Shown: positions 1 through 8,560 of the stretch, piece by piece
Layout of the letters: each line of letters starts with the position of its first letter
How positions within the stretch are numbered: position 1 is the stretch's first letter
Assembly: GCF_008692195.1 (NCBI RefSeq)
Contig: NZ_RXOM01000063.1
Span: 14,909-78,908 of the forward strand
DNA length: 64,000 bases
Reading direction: 5' to 3'
Origin: Salegentibacter sp. R32
Lineage (GTDB): Bacteria; Bacteroidota; Bacteroidia; Flavobacteriales; Flavobacteriaceae
Translations under genes and position numbers: made by a program
Notes under the pieces: model-generated
The model's input: the letters and a program-made list of their open reading frames with translations, nothing else
Told to the model about the DNA's origin: nothing
Database searches by the model: none

Positions 1-255
1 AAAAAACCTTTCTTTACCCTATCGGGAATCCGTAAATAACCCGAGCCAAACACAATCGCATTGGGCGTCGCCACCGGTAACATAAACGCGCAAGAAGCCG
101 ATAAGGTCACCGCCACCATAATCAAGTACGGATGTACATTAAAACTCAAGGCTACCGGCGCTAAAATAGGCAACAGCATCGCCGTCGTCGCTAAATTGGA
201 AGTGACTTCGGTTAAAAAGTTGACCATCGCTGAGAGCAACAAAATCAGCAACAAC
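1..255 (-). pseudogene. Remnant 1 of a DASS transporter 3' end
   Basis: The minus strand reads a C-terminal DASS/SLC13 fragment closely matching the intact gene at 2862-4202 (its region about 2850-3083). Similarity fades near 235-255, and the piece runs off the left edge of the window. One proline codon of the conserved PVATPPNA motif is missing (reads PVATPNA). Many differences from the other copies are silent third-position changes, so it is not a very recent duplication. It sits immediately left of a toxin-antitoxin pair. Confidence 0.75.
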
Positions 256-301
256 AAACGTTATTAGAAAATTCATTATATTTGATAAAAAGTTGAGTAA
301 A

Positions 302-526
302 ATGGATTTGCAGACAAGAAAAATAGAATTCGTCATGGAATTTTTTCAAATTCAAAGTGAAGAAGCTATTGAACGTTTTGAAAAGCTTTTAAAAAGGGAG
401 CAAAAGAATAGCCAAACTGATTCTATGAGCGCAAAGGAATTAAGTGATAGAATTGAAAAATCTGAATTAGATTTTAAAGAAAATCGATACAAATCAACTT
501 CCGAACTATTAGCCAAATATGAGTAA
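302..526 (+). CDS. Putative antitoxin of a ParE/RelE-type pair
   Basis: A small, charged, soluble protein of 74 residues if started at the ATG at 302; a TTG at 293 would add three residues. It opens with a TRKIEF-type segment seen in Bacteroidota antitoxins and is otherwise helical, Glu/Lys-rich and without a recognisable DNA-binding motif. Its stop codon directly abuts the ATG of the downstream toxin-like gene, the usual antitoxin-first order. Function is inferred from that pairing. The pair lies between two copies of the transporter 3' end, suggesting it came in as a cassette. Confidence 0.65.
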   Translation: MDLQTRKIEFVMEFFQIQSEEAIERFEKLLKREQKNSQTDSMSAKELSDRIEKSELDFKENRYKSTSELLAKYE

Positions 527-844
527 ATGAAATTGAAAGTAATTTGGTCTCTTTTTGCCGAAATTGAACTTGATAAAATTTACGAATACTATAAAAAAAA
601 TGCAAGTATAAAAGTTGCCAATAAACTTGTCCGCGAGATTATCTTAGAATCGGAAAATTTAAAAAACTCCCCATTTATTGGTCAAAAAGAAATTCGACTT
701 AGAGAAAGAAAAATTGAATATCGTTACTTAGTTTACAAAAATTATAAATTAATTTATTCAGTAAATGAGAAAGCAGGTTTTATAAAAATTGCAGACGTTT
801 TTGATACCAGACAATACCCTTCTAAAATAAAACGAAAAAAATAA
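527..844 (+). CDS. ParE/RelE-family toxin
   Basis: A 105-residue basic protein with the ParE/RelE layout: an N-terminal strand-helix segment (VIWSLFAEIELDKIYEYY), a helix with the NSPFIGQ-type loop, and a C-terminal beta region (YRYLVYKNYKLIYS, then VFDTRQYP). ParE members poison gyrase and RelE members cleave mRNA; which one applies cannot be told here. The basic C-terminus (KIKRKK) fits either. It starts at the base after the upstream antitoxin stop, so the two genes are co-transcribed and probably translationally coupled. Length is normal for the family and there is no sign of damage. Confidence 0.8.
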   Translation: MKLKVIWSLFAEIELDKIYEYYKKNASIKVANKLVREIILESENLKNSPFIGQKEIRLRERKIEYRYLVYKNYKLIYSVNEKAGFIKIADVFDTRQYPSKIKRKK

Positions 845-934
845 AATCAGCAGCCAACCCCTAACTGAAGATTGTTTAAAAATTATTATTCCTTTCTACG
901 CTTATTCTTTCATAAAGCTAATTCTACTTTCCCC

Positions 935-1162
935 TCAAAAACTCTGGGAATTCCATCGTATCCAGTTCGAGCGCAATGGGTAGAAAATAGTAGATCACTA
1001 GCGTGATAAAAAGGATGGAAATGATATTCATTAAAAAACCTTTTTTTACCATATCGGGAATCCGCAAATAGCCGGAGCCAAACACAATCGCATTGGGTGG
1101 CTGGCGTCGCCACCGGTAACATAAACGCACAAGAAGCCGATAGGGTCAACGCCGCCATAAAT
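935..1162 (-). pseudogene. Remnant 2 of a DASS transporter 3' end
   Basis: The minus strand encodes the last roughly 75 codons of a DASS transporter, including the final membrane helix and the end EFPEFLR. It matches 2735-2955 next to the intact gene. It is broken by a small insertion in the conserved proline motif (gggtggctggcgtc where the intact copy reads gggcggcgtc), which shifts the frame. Similarity stops abruptly at about 1162. Together with 2735-2955 it forms a direct repeat of about 225 bp around the DNA-binding/Doc pair. Confidence 0.8.
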
Positions 1163-1237
1163 GAGGTATTGAGAAGACAAGTTATAAATCTAACTCAGAA
1201 GTTAATTTATAAGCATAAATAGTCATAACTTTATAAA

Positions 1238-2266
1238 ATGAAGAAAGATTTAACTACATCTAATCTACATAGAAGAAATATTCTCAATAATAATTATGCG
1301 TTAGAAATCATTTATGATGAAATTTCCTTTCCGGGTATAATGTTTGAAAGTAAATATAGGTTTACTAAAAGGCAAGTAGCCGAATTTTTTGAAATTGATG
1401 AGAGAACTGTAGACAGGTATATAGAAAAAAACAAGGCTGAATTTGAAGAATCAGGCTATGAAGTTTTAAAACATAATCGTCTGAAAGAGTTCAAAATAGC
1501 CTATGTTAACGACATGAATGTCGTCAACATAGATGAATCACTACAGAAAACGCCCTCTCTAGGTGTTTTTACCTTTCGAGCATTTCTAAATATAGGAATG
1601 CTATTAACCGAAAGTGGAAAGGCAAAGCTTCTACGGGCTTTTATATTAGACATCGTAATCGATGCTATAAACAAAAAGCTTGGAGGAAGTACAAAATATA
1701 TAAATCAAAGAGAAGAAGAATTTCTTTCCAGTGCTTTAAAAGAACATAATTATAGGCAAGAGTTTACAGATGCATTGGATAATTATGTGGAGTCAAATAA
1801 GTTTAAATATGCTCAATTAACCAATAAAGTTTATAAAAGTATTTTCAAAGAAGATGCTAAAGAGTATCGACAGATATTAAAACTAAAAAATAAAGAAAGT
1901 GTTAGGTCAACAATGTATTCAGAAGTTTTAGATTTAATCTCAAGTTACGAAAATGGATTTGCAGACTTTTTGAAGAAACATTCTGAAAAAGAAAAAAGGA
2001 AATTACGTCTTTCTGAAACTAACGCATTATTTGACCAATTTGAAAGCTTAACAAATTCTATTTACGAACCCTTAAGAGAAAAAGTAAGAGGATTAATGGC
2101 AAGTAGAGATATGGCTTTTAGAGATGCTTTACACGAAAAATTAAAAAACTATATTACCCATCTTTCCACAGAGGAATTTGATAAGTTTCTTGGAGAGAAA
2201 AGTATGAATTTAGAAGAAAGAATTCTAAACAACATAGACGTGTTTAAAAGATTAAAAAATAGATAA
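1238..2266 (+). CDS. DNA-binding protein paired with a Doc toxin (antitoxin candidate)
   Basis: A 342-residue protein with a helix-turn-helix-like segment at about residues 42-66 (TKRQVAEFFEIDERTVDRYIEKN). A long, mostly helical, charged C-terminal part follows. The layout recalls RhuM-like proteins, but I cannot assign it firmly to that family. The stop codon overlaps the start of the Doc gene (TAATG), so the two are translationally coupled. This order, a large DNA-binding protein then Doc, suggests it is the antitoxin or autoregulator although it is far larger than Phd. The gene is intact. GC and codon use look lower than in the transporter copies on either side. Confidence 0.6.
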   Translation: MKKDLTTSNLHRRNILNNNYALEIIYDEISFPGIMFESKYRFTKRQVAEFFEIDERTVDRYIEKNKAEFEESGYEVLKHNRLKEFKIAYVNDMNVVNIDESLQKTPSLGVFTFRAFLNIGMLLTESGKAKLLRAFILDIVIDAINKKLGGSTKYINQREEEFLSSALKEHNYRQEFTDALDNYVESNKFKYAQLTNKVYKSIFKEDAKEYRQILKLKNKESVRSTMYSEVLDLISSYENGFADFLKKHSEKEKRKLRLSETNALFDQFESLTNSIYEPLREKVRGLMASRDMAFRDALHEKLKNYITHLSTEEFDKFLGEKSMNLEERILNNIDVFKRLKNR

Positions 2267-2699
2267 TGGAAACCTATATTTATTTTGATATTGAACACGC
2301 CATACGAACACATGATTTTATAATAGAAAATTCAGGGGGAAGTTCTGGAGTTATTGAAATAGGAAAAGTTGAAAGTGTTTTAGAACACATTCAAAATGAC
2401 CTTTACTATCCAGAATTTGAAGACAAATTAACTCATCTTGTTTTTTCAGTAAATAAATTTCACGCCTTCAATGACGGTAACAAAAGAACTTCTATTGCTT
2501 TGGGAGCATATTTTTAGAAGTAAATGGAATTGATTATTGTATTGATAAATTCATTATTGAAATGGAAAATATCGCAGTCTATGTAGCTGATAATAAAATT
2601 CACAAAGAATTATTACAGGAAATAATTAGTTCCATATTGCTGGAAGATGATTTTAATGAGGAACTTAAGTTAAAAATAATAGATGCATTAACTGAATAA
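2266..2699 (+). pseudogene. doc: Doc/Fic death-on-curing toxin, frameshifted
   Basis: The first 83 codons encode a Doc protein ending with the Fic motif HAFNDGNKRTS, which carries the catalytic His and the AMP/phosphate-binding loop. The frame then hits TAG at 2515-2517. In the -1 frame, coding resumes immediately after a run of five T (2511-2515) with FLEVNGIDY and continues through a typical Doc C-terminus (EMENIAVYVADNKI, then KELLQEII) to TAA at 2697-2699. One missing T, or a -1 slip on the T run, explains this. Full length would be about 144 residues, normal for Doc. The Fic motif is intact, but the C-terminal helices would be lost without a frame change. Confidence 0.75.
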
Positions 2700-2734
2700 A
2701 TCGCCACTAGATCAAATTCATTCCCCTCACCTCA

Positions 2735-3083
2735 AAAACTCTGGGAATTCCATCGTATCCAGTTCGAGCGCAATCGGTAGAAAATAGTAAATCACCAGCG
2801 TGATAAAAAGGATGGAAATGATATTCATTAAAAAGCCTTTTTTTACCATATCGGGAATCCGTTAATAGCCGGAGCCAAACACAATTGCATTGGGCGGCGT
2901 CGCTACCGGTAACATAAACGCACAGGAAGCTGATAGGGTCACCGCCACCATAATCAAGTACGGATGTACATTAAAACTCAAGGCTACCGGCGCTAAAATA
3001 GGCAACAGCATCGCCGTCGTGGCTAAATTGGAAGTAACTTCGGTTAAAAAGTTGACCATCGCTGAAAGCAATAAAATTAATAC
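2735..3083 (-). repeat. Third copy of the transporter 3'-end repeat
   Basis: This stretch includes the real 3' end of the transporter gene and is the copy joined to an intact 5' part. Positions 2735-2955 match 935-1162, and about 2850-3083 match 1-235. The old stop codon of the full gene lies at 2727-2729, in frame with the coding region. The current reading frame stops earlier, at 2862-2864. Confidence 0.8.
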
Positions 3084-4202
3084 AATGAGCGAAACGCCTT
3101 CAAACAAGGTGATTTTCCCCGCAATCCAATTGGCCAATCCGGTAGAGGTAAAACCTTCGGCCAAAGCCATTCCCCCGCCAAATAGAATAATAATGCCCCA
3201 AGGGATTTTTACGGCTTCATCCCAAGTGAGGAGTTTTCGGTCCCGCTTCTTCGTGGGGATAAGAAAAAGTAAAATAGCGGCCCCGATGGCGATAATGGTA
3301 TCATCCAAGCCGGGAATCAGTTTTTCGAGTAAGGACCTAAAAATCCAAGAAAGTGCCGCGAGTAGAAAAATAACACCTACCGCTTTTTCTTCATAAGAAA
3401 TCTTCCCGATTTCCTTCAGCATCCCATTGATCTGTTCTTTGCTATTGATAAACTTTAAATGTTTCAGCTTAAAAGCAAAAGAGGTGAGGTATTTCCAACA
3501 AACCACCAATAAAATGATAGAAACGGGCAAAGCAAATTTCATCCAGTCAAAAAAACTGATTTTTACACCGTAGGTGTTTTCCAAGACTCCCGCCAAGACC
3601 AAGTTAGGCGGCGTACCGATTAAAGTCGCCGTCCCGCCAATGGAAGCACTGTAGGCAATCCCCAACATCAAAGCTTTAGAAAAGTAAGACGTGTTATTGT
3701 TTTCAGCTGAATTTTGTTTAATCTGATTGGTAATCGCAATCGCAATGGGCAACATCATCACCGTGGTAGCGGTATTGGAAATCCACATGGAAAGGAAAGC
3801 CGTCGCCACCATAAAACCCAGAATTAAATAGGAAGCTTTAGAACCAATGGCTTTAATAATCTGTAAGGCGATTCTTCGGTGTAAATTCCAACGTTCAATC
3901 GCGATGGCCAGAATAAAACCGCCCATATACAAAAACACATACTTGTGTCCGTATTGTTCAGTGGCTTGCTGTAGGGGCAAAATCCCAAACAACGGAAATA
4001 AAATCACCGGCAACAAGGCCGTCACGGCAATGGGTACAGCTTCAAAAACCCACCAAATGGCCATCCATAAAGTGACGCCCAGTAGATTAAAGCCTTCCTG
4101 ACTTAAGCCTTTGGGCGTTCCTAGCAATTGTATGATTATAAAAACAAGCGGACCCAATACTTTCGCGATGAGTCCACTCTTTTCTTTTAAGGCTTTAAAC
4201 AT
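2862..4202 (-). CDS. DASS/SLC13 sodium:dicarboxylate symporter, C-terminally truncated
   Basis: A polytopic inner-membrane protein of 446 residues with DASS hallmarks: the SNT sodium-site motif (MWISNTATTV, about residue 140), the second repeat EVTSNLATTAM and the terminal SASCAFMLPVATPPNAI motif. The family moves di/tricarboxylates or sulfate with sodium; substrate is not settled, though the nearby operon suggests C4-dicarboxylates. The frame stops at GSGY, where both remnant copies continue with Leu (TTA or TTG changed to TAA). Beyond the stop another 44 codons stay open to 2727 and encode the last membrane helix. The protein is therefore missing its final helix unless the stop is suppressed. 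Expected full length is about 491 residues. Confidence 0.85.
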   Translation of the reverse strand: MFKALKEKSGLIAKVLGPLVFIIIQLLGTPKGLSQEGFNLLGVTLWMAIWWVFEAVPIAVTALLPVILFPLFGILPLQQATEQYGHKYVFLYMGGFILAIAIERWNLHRRIALQIIKAIGSKASYLILGFMVATAFLSMWISNTATTVMMLPIAIAITNQIKQNSAENNNTSYFSKALMLGIAYSASIGGTATLIGTPPNLVLAGVLENTYGVKISFFDWMKFALPVSIILLVVCWKYLTSFAFKLKHLKFINSKEQINGMLKEIGKISYEEKAVGVIFLLAALSWIFRSLLEKLIPGLDDTIIAIGAAILLFLIPTKKRDRKLLTWDEAVKIPWGIIILFGGGMALAEGFTSTGLANWIAGKITLFEGVSLIVLILLLSAMVNFLTEVTSNLATTAMLLPILAPVALSFNVHPYLIMVAVTLSASCAFMLPVATPPNAIVFGSGY

Positions 4203-4239
4203 AGTTTTGTAAAAATAATCTTATCATCTGCAATTTATC

Positions 4240-4362
4240 ATCTCGTAATTCCGTGCCTGACACAGAAGCTCATCCTCTTTTGAACATCAGTTGAATGAGA
4301 CCCTGAAACTACACTTCGACTCGGCTCAGTATGACAAAACAGGGTGACAATAGATTGATGGA
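4240..4362. repeat. Intergenic repeat, family A
   Basis: This holds the phrases gcctgacacagaa, gagaccctgaa and cagggtgacaat, which recur in the same order at 43300-43396 and, more divergently, at 62310-62395. It is non-coding and may fold into an imperfect hairpin (accctgaa against cagggt). It lies between two minus-strand genes. The remaining bases of the 4203-4438 gap show nothing else. Confidence 0.6.
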
Positions 4363-4438
4363 TTACTAATTTTGGATAACCAACAAGTAATCATTTTCTA
4401 TTTCTTTGGAATAATACTAATTATTTTTCAGAAATCGA

Positions 4439-5662
4439 TTAAAAAACAACTTGTAAAACTAATTCAGCTTGAAAAGTGTTTACGTCATTTTGCTCGATGG
4501 AAGAAAAAGCGGTTTGTATTTTTAAATCGTTCCCCTTAAAATATTTAGAAAGCCCTAAAGTATAAGCTTTTCTATCGGTTAATACCGAATCGGTATAATC
4601 TTCAAATTCAGGACTTATACTGGCATAACGAATATCGAACGCATACCCGGAAAGCGTCGCGTAACCGGCCTGCAAGTTATAGGCATCTCCCAAGGCTAAA
4701 TAACTACTGATTTGCTGTGATTGCAAAGCCACCGTTCCGGCTTCGTTAATAAAGGTTTCTTCCAATCCGGTTGCCGAAGCATTGGCGTATTCCGCTAAGA
4801 AAGAGAACCCTTGATATTTTAAAAGGATATCCGCATATACCTGTCGGTAATCGGGTAATTGGGGTTTTCCATTTTCTTCATAAATCACAAAATTGTTATG
4901 GCCTTCTCCCACGGCGTTACTAGTTCCATCATTGTAACTCGCGGCACCACCGATCACCATTTTTAAGCTTTCTTCGTGGAGTAAATCTGCGGTAAAGTTG
5001 TCATTTCCTTCCTTGAAGTAACCTAAAGGATATACATCCAATCGACCGCCATATTTGAGTCCGCCCCTATCGGTATCGCGCGAATCGGCACCAAAGGAGT
5101 TTCTTCCATCTCCGGAAGTTAAAGCTACTTGCGGATGCAAGCCTACCGAGCCTAACAAAAATTCGCCGTCCACGAACACTCCAAATTCACGTCCGGTATT
5201 GCTTAATTCGGTACTCAACAAACTTCGGGTGGTGAATTGGAATTTATCTTCATCAAAAGTCATTTCCCGGTTATTGGTAAAGGTTCGTTGTTGTCCTACC
5301 GTAATGTGAATATTTTCAACAGGATGATATGCCACCCAAGCATCTAATAAGGGATCTGAAAGGCTAAAATTGGTCTGGATAAAGAAACTTACTTTTTCTT
5401 TTAGTGCTTTTCCGCCAAGATTAAAATAAGTCCGTTTTGCATTGAACTGACTATCGCCATCCACATCTTCCGTTTTTTGATAGGAATAAGAAGGCTGAAT
5501 AAAGCCACTAATTTTAAATTGATAATTATTGTCTTCAAAATTAAACTGCAAACCTTTCCCCAATTCAAAATCGGCAGTGTTGGAGTTCACAATACTATCG
5601 TTTTCTTGCGCCATCATTCCAAGGGTCAAGAAAAATAAGAGGTATGTTATCGTTGTTTTCAT
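4439..5662 (-). CDS. OprO/OprP-like outer-membrane porin
   Basis: The protein has 407 residues, a signal peptide (about residues 1-18, ending MMAQ), alternating amphipathic strands throughout and a terminal Phe typical of outer-membrane barrels. It shows the Bacteroidota phosphate-selective-porin pattern: GFIQPSYSYQ near the start, then an RTYFNLGG strand and GGLKYGGRLDVYP. It is the last of six closely spaced genes (16 bp after the M14 peptidase). It is a paralogue of the porin at 7241-8554, sharing the GGLKYGGRLD block. The family name does not fix phosphate as substrate; the operon suggests uptake of peptides or organic anions. Confidence 0.8.
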   Translation of the reverse strand: MKTTITYLLFFLTLGMMAQENDSIVNSNTADFELGKGLQFNFEDNNYQFKISGFIQPSYSYQKTEDVDGDSQFNAKRTYFNLGGKALKEKVSFFIQTNFSLSDPLLDAWVAYHPVENIHITVGQQRTFTNNREMTFDEDKFQFTTRSLLSTELSNTGREFGVFVDGEFLLGSVGLHPQVALTSGDGRNSFGADSRDTDRGGLKYGGRLDVYPLGYFKEGNDNFTADLLHEESLKMVIGGAASYNDGTSNAVGEGHNNFVIYEENGKPQLPDYRQVYADILLKYQGFSFLAEYANASATGLEETFINEAGTVALQSQQISSYLALGDAYNLQAGYATLSGYAFDIRYASISPEFEDYTDSVLTDRKAYTLGLSKYFKGNDLKIQTAFSSIEQNDVNTFQAELVLQVVF

Positions 5663-5678
5663 GATGAGAGTATTCTAA

Positions 5679-7229
5679 TTAAAGTTTTTGGGACATTAAG
5701 TATCTGTAATAAGGGAGCTCCTCGCCTTTTTGGGTGGAAATCACATCGTACGACAAAAAGCTGTTTGCGGCTTCCGGCTCTAAGGTTTCGATGGCCAGAC
5801 CAGCATTTTTCTGATCGAGATACACTACATAAGTTCCTTCGGGAAAAGTTTTGGTAACGCTATGGGTTTCTGCAGAAACTTGTTGCCGATGAACTTTTTC
5901 GTATTTGTGTAAATCCCGGTAATAATCAATGATTTCATAGTTTTCTACTTCCAAAGTTTTGGAGGAAGAAAGCTGTTCGACTTCTAAGCCTAATACCTTG
6001 AGGCGTTTGATAAGTTTTTCTTGCGTAGGCAAAATTAAATAGGCGGTAGGTCGCTCCCGGGTTAAAGTCGCGGAAGATGCTAAAGCATTGCGTAAAATTA
6101 CTTCTTCAGTGACCAATTCGTTTTCCGCCAAATCGATAAAGCTCATTTCTTCTCTAGAAACTTTCCGTTTCGATTTGACAACCACCTCCCCTTTAGTGTT
6201 CTTCGCCTGTTCAATAACCTTTTTCACTTTTTCAGGATGTTTATAAGCAGTCTCTAGATAAGATTTGGCGACTAAAAAGGTGGTCATTACCCTGCGTTTA
6301 AAAGAAGTTCTTCCTAAGCCCACGCCGCGCACTTCTATTAAACTGGAAACTGTATTCCCCAAGGCATAAGAAGTAGCACTGGAACGAGCATTTACCGAGC
6401 CTAAATTATAACAGGTATAACCTTGGCAGTCAGTAGTAGAAAAGTAATTGTAGGGCCGTAATTCGTTTTCTTTTAGTAAAGCTTTAGCGTTTTCTACAAA
6501 AGTATCTTCGGTGAATTCCCGTAAGTTTTTCGGAACGTTTAAATTCCCTGAATACAAAAACATCACATCATAAGGATTGGTCACGCCATATTCGCGATAG
6601 TGGACAAAATCCCGCCTGTAAGCTCTATATTCGTGAAAATCTAAAGCTACTTCCGCATTAAAATCGCTAAAGGCCTGTTTGAGGTAAATACTTTCGCTAG
6701 CATTCAATTTGGTCTGGTCACGGTTCAGGTCCAAGCCATTTTTAGCATCCCGCACTTGGTCGTTAAAACCATCGATGTTTGCCATAGGAACAATTCCTAT
6801 TTCCAGCTTATCCAGTAAGTCCTGGTATTCTTTATTGGTTAATAATTGCTGAATAAGATACAGCACGCCTTCGGTACTGGCGGGTTCGTCGCCGTGAATT
6901 CCTGCTTGGATCCAAACTTTTACTTTCTCTTTTGCTGAAGTTGAAGCTGAATTATTGAACGTAAGCATCGGAATTTTAAATCCTTTCTGACTTTCTCCAA
7001 TAAATTTCAACTCCACCACTTCCGAATGTTGTTCAACCAGCGGTTGCAGAAAATTCATCATTTCCTCATAGGTGGTAAAGCCTTTTTTCTTTTGAAAAGC
7101 CGGCGTGTTGATTTCCACTTTAAAATCAGGAAAAAACTTCTCGGTGACTTCTTTGGGTTGCGGATTGAGCATTTGCGCTGAGCAAAAAGAACTGAATCCG
7201 ATAATGATTATTATGAATAATTTTTTCAT
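5679..7229 (-). CDS. M14-family zinc carboxypeptidase, exported
   Basis: I choose the ATG at 7229 (MKKLFIIIIIGFSSFCSAQ, a signal peptide) over an upstream ATG at 7277 that would overlap the preceding porin. The product has 516 residues. It shows M14 zinc and catalytic motifs: HGDEPAS (His and Glu ligands), GLDLNRDQTK (Arg region), ALDFHEY (His ligand) and LIEVRGVG (likely general-base Glu). Such enzymes trim C-terminal residues from peptides in the periplasm or at the surface. Its place between two porins and next to an isoaspartyl dipeptidase suggests it feeds peptides into that pathway. The C-terminal 150 residues look like an additional beta domain. Confidence 0.85.
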   Translation of the reverse strand: MKKLFIIIIIGFSSFCSAQMLNPQPKEVTEKFFPDFKVEINTPAFQKKKGFTTYEEMMNFLQPLVEQHSEVVELKFIGESQKGFKIPMLTFNNSASTSAKEKVKVWIQAGIHGDEPASTEGVLYLIQQLLTNKEYQDLLDKLEIGIVPMANIDGFNDQVRDAKNGLDLNRDQTKLNASESIYLKQAFSDFNAEVALDFHEYRAYRRDFVHYREYGVTNPYDVMFLYSGNLNVPKNLREFTEDTFVENAKALLKENELRPYNYFSTTDCQGYTCYNLGSVNARSSATSYALGNTVSSLIEVRGVGLGRTSFKRRVMTTFLVAKSYLETAYKHPEKVKKVIEQAKNTKGEVVVKSKRKVSREEMSFIDLAENELVTEEVILRNALASSATLTRERPTAYLILPTQEKLIKRLKVLGLEVEQLSSSKTLEVENYEIIDYYRDLHKYEKVHRQQVSAETHSVTKTFPEGTYVVYLDQKNAGLAIETLEPEAANSFLSYDVISTQKGEELPYYRYLMSQKL

Positions 7230-7240
7230 GGCTATTACAT

Positions 7241-8554
7241 TTAAAATCCGATGGAAAAGATGAGTCGGCCAATCCATTCGTTTCCATCAATAGGATTTCC
7301 ATTTATATCATTAGAACCCGGTGCGGCATCGACATAGGTAAAGGAAGCTTGTACCTTGGCTCCGTAATTTCTTGCTAAATATTTACTAACCCCGAAGGTG
7401 TAGTAATTGGGTCGGTTATAAAACGTGCCGTTGTTTAAAAACGAATGTTCATCGGCTTTTAAATGGGTGTATCGGGCATCTACCGAAATTAAATTCCTAA
7501 ACAGGTAACCGGCTTGAATGTTGTAGCCTTCGCCCAACATCATTCTTCCTTTTACATAATTTTCAACATCTTGAATACCGTTCACTTCAAAACTTGAAGA
7601 GATGGAACCGTCGTTTCTTACGCGTTGGGTAATATCGTTACTGACACTCGCGGTTGATTTCACAAATTCCCCAATCATGGAAAAGCCTTTGTATTTAAAG
7701 AGAAAATCGATGCCGTATTTGGTATAATCGGGCAAGGTTTCTTCACCATCATCATTCAAGTAAATAATATCTCCGCTGGCTCTTCCCCGCCGGCTACTCA
7801 TTCCGTCATTGAAGCTGTAGTTTACTCCCACTACTAACTTAGGGGTGAGTTCGCGAACCATATCTACCTGACGGAATTGCCCAAAATAGGTAAACAGGCC
7901 AAAGGGTAGAAAGTCCAGCCTTCCGCCGTATTTGAGTCCACCACGGTCCCGCTCAAAAACATTTAACCCGTCACCATTAGTAATAGCTAAGGAAGGTTTT
8001 AAATAAGAACCGCCACGAAGCCTATAGGTTGCATCGGCAAAAAGGCCAAATTCCCGTATGGTACTAAAAGCTGAGGTCACCCTACTGCGCTCTACCAATT
8101 GTAGCGTTTGGGAGTTCATGCGTAATTCCCGGTTATCGGTGGGTGTTGATTTCTGTCCGAAGGTTAACGAAACATCATCGGTGATATCATAAGAGATATA
8201 CGCATCGAGTAGAAAAGTTCCGGCACCATCACCTTCTATTTCAAATTCAGGCGTTCCACTTAAATCTACTTTTAACCGGTAGCTTAACTTTTCATTTTCC
8301 GATTTTCCGTTAAGGTTCAGCCGCAACCGACGCATTCTAAAGCGTTGGTACAACTCTGTATCGTCAGTTCCTAAATAGCGTTTCACTTCCACATAGGGCT
8401 GAGCATAACCTTCCAAGCTAATGGAATAGCCTTTCTCTCCAGAAAAGTTAAGCCCTTCGCCAAAGCTATATTTATCTAAGTGTATTTGTGCGGAAACGCA
8501 TATGGGAACACTTAGCAAACAGATAGTAATTATAAATTTTAGAGCTTTCATCAC
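7241..8554 (-). CDS. OprO/OprP-like outer-membrane porin
   Basis: The product has 437 residues, a signal peptide ending VSAQ, repeated amphipathic strands and the terminal Phe (RLIFSIGF). It shares GGLKYGGRLDFLPFG and the TxDNRELRM-type strand with the porin at 4439-5662, so the two are paralogues that diverged a good deal. It lies 11 bp before the M14 gene and 6 bp after the isoaspartyl dipeptidase gene, so co-transcription is nearly certain. Two different porins in one catabolic operon suggest different substrates or sizes. No damage is seen. Confidence 0.8.
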   Translation of the reverse strand: MMKALKFIITICLLSVPICVSAQIHLDKYSFGEGLNFSGEKGYSISLEGYAQPYVEVKRYLGTDDTELYQRFRMRRLRLNLNGKSENEKLSYRLKVDLSGTPEFEIEGDGAGTFLLDAYISYDITDDVSLTFGQKSTPTDNRELRMNSQTLQLVERSRVTSAFSTIREFGLFADATYRLRGGSYLKPSLAITNGDGLNVFERDRGGLKYGGRLDFLPFGLFTYFGQFRQVDMVRELTPKLVVGVNYSFNDGMSSRRGRASGDIIYLNDDGEETLPDYTKYGIDFLFKYKGFSMIGEFVKSTASVSNDITQRVRNDGSISSSFEVNGIQDVENYVKGRMMLGEGYNIQAGYLFRNLISVDARYTHLKADEHSFLNNGTFYNRPNYYTFGVSKYLARNYGAKVQASFTYVDAAPGSNDINGNPIDGNEWIGRLIFSIGF

Positions 8555-8560
8555 TATTGA

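Noticed and set aside
910-1158. Two overlapping minus-strand ORFs
   Set aside because: They are frames of the broken transporter 3' end, not separate genes.
2890-3396. Plus-strand ORF of 168 codons
   Set aside because: It is antisense to the DASS gene and mirrors its codon bias; its N-terminus merely repeats the antisense of the 3'-end copies.
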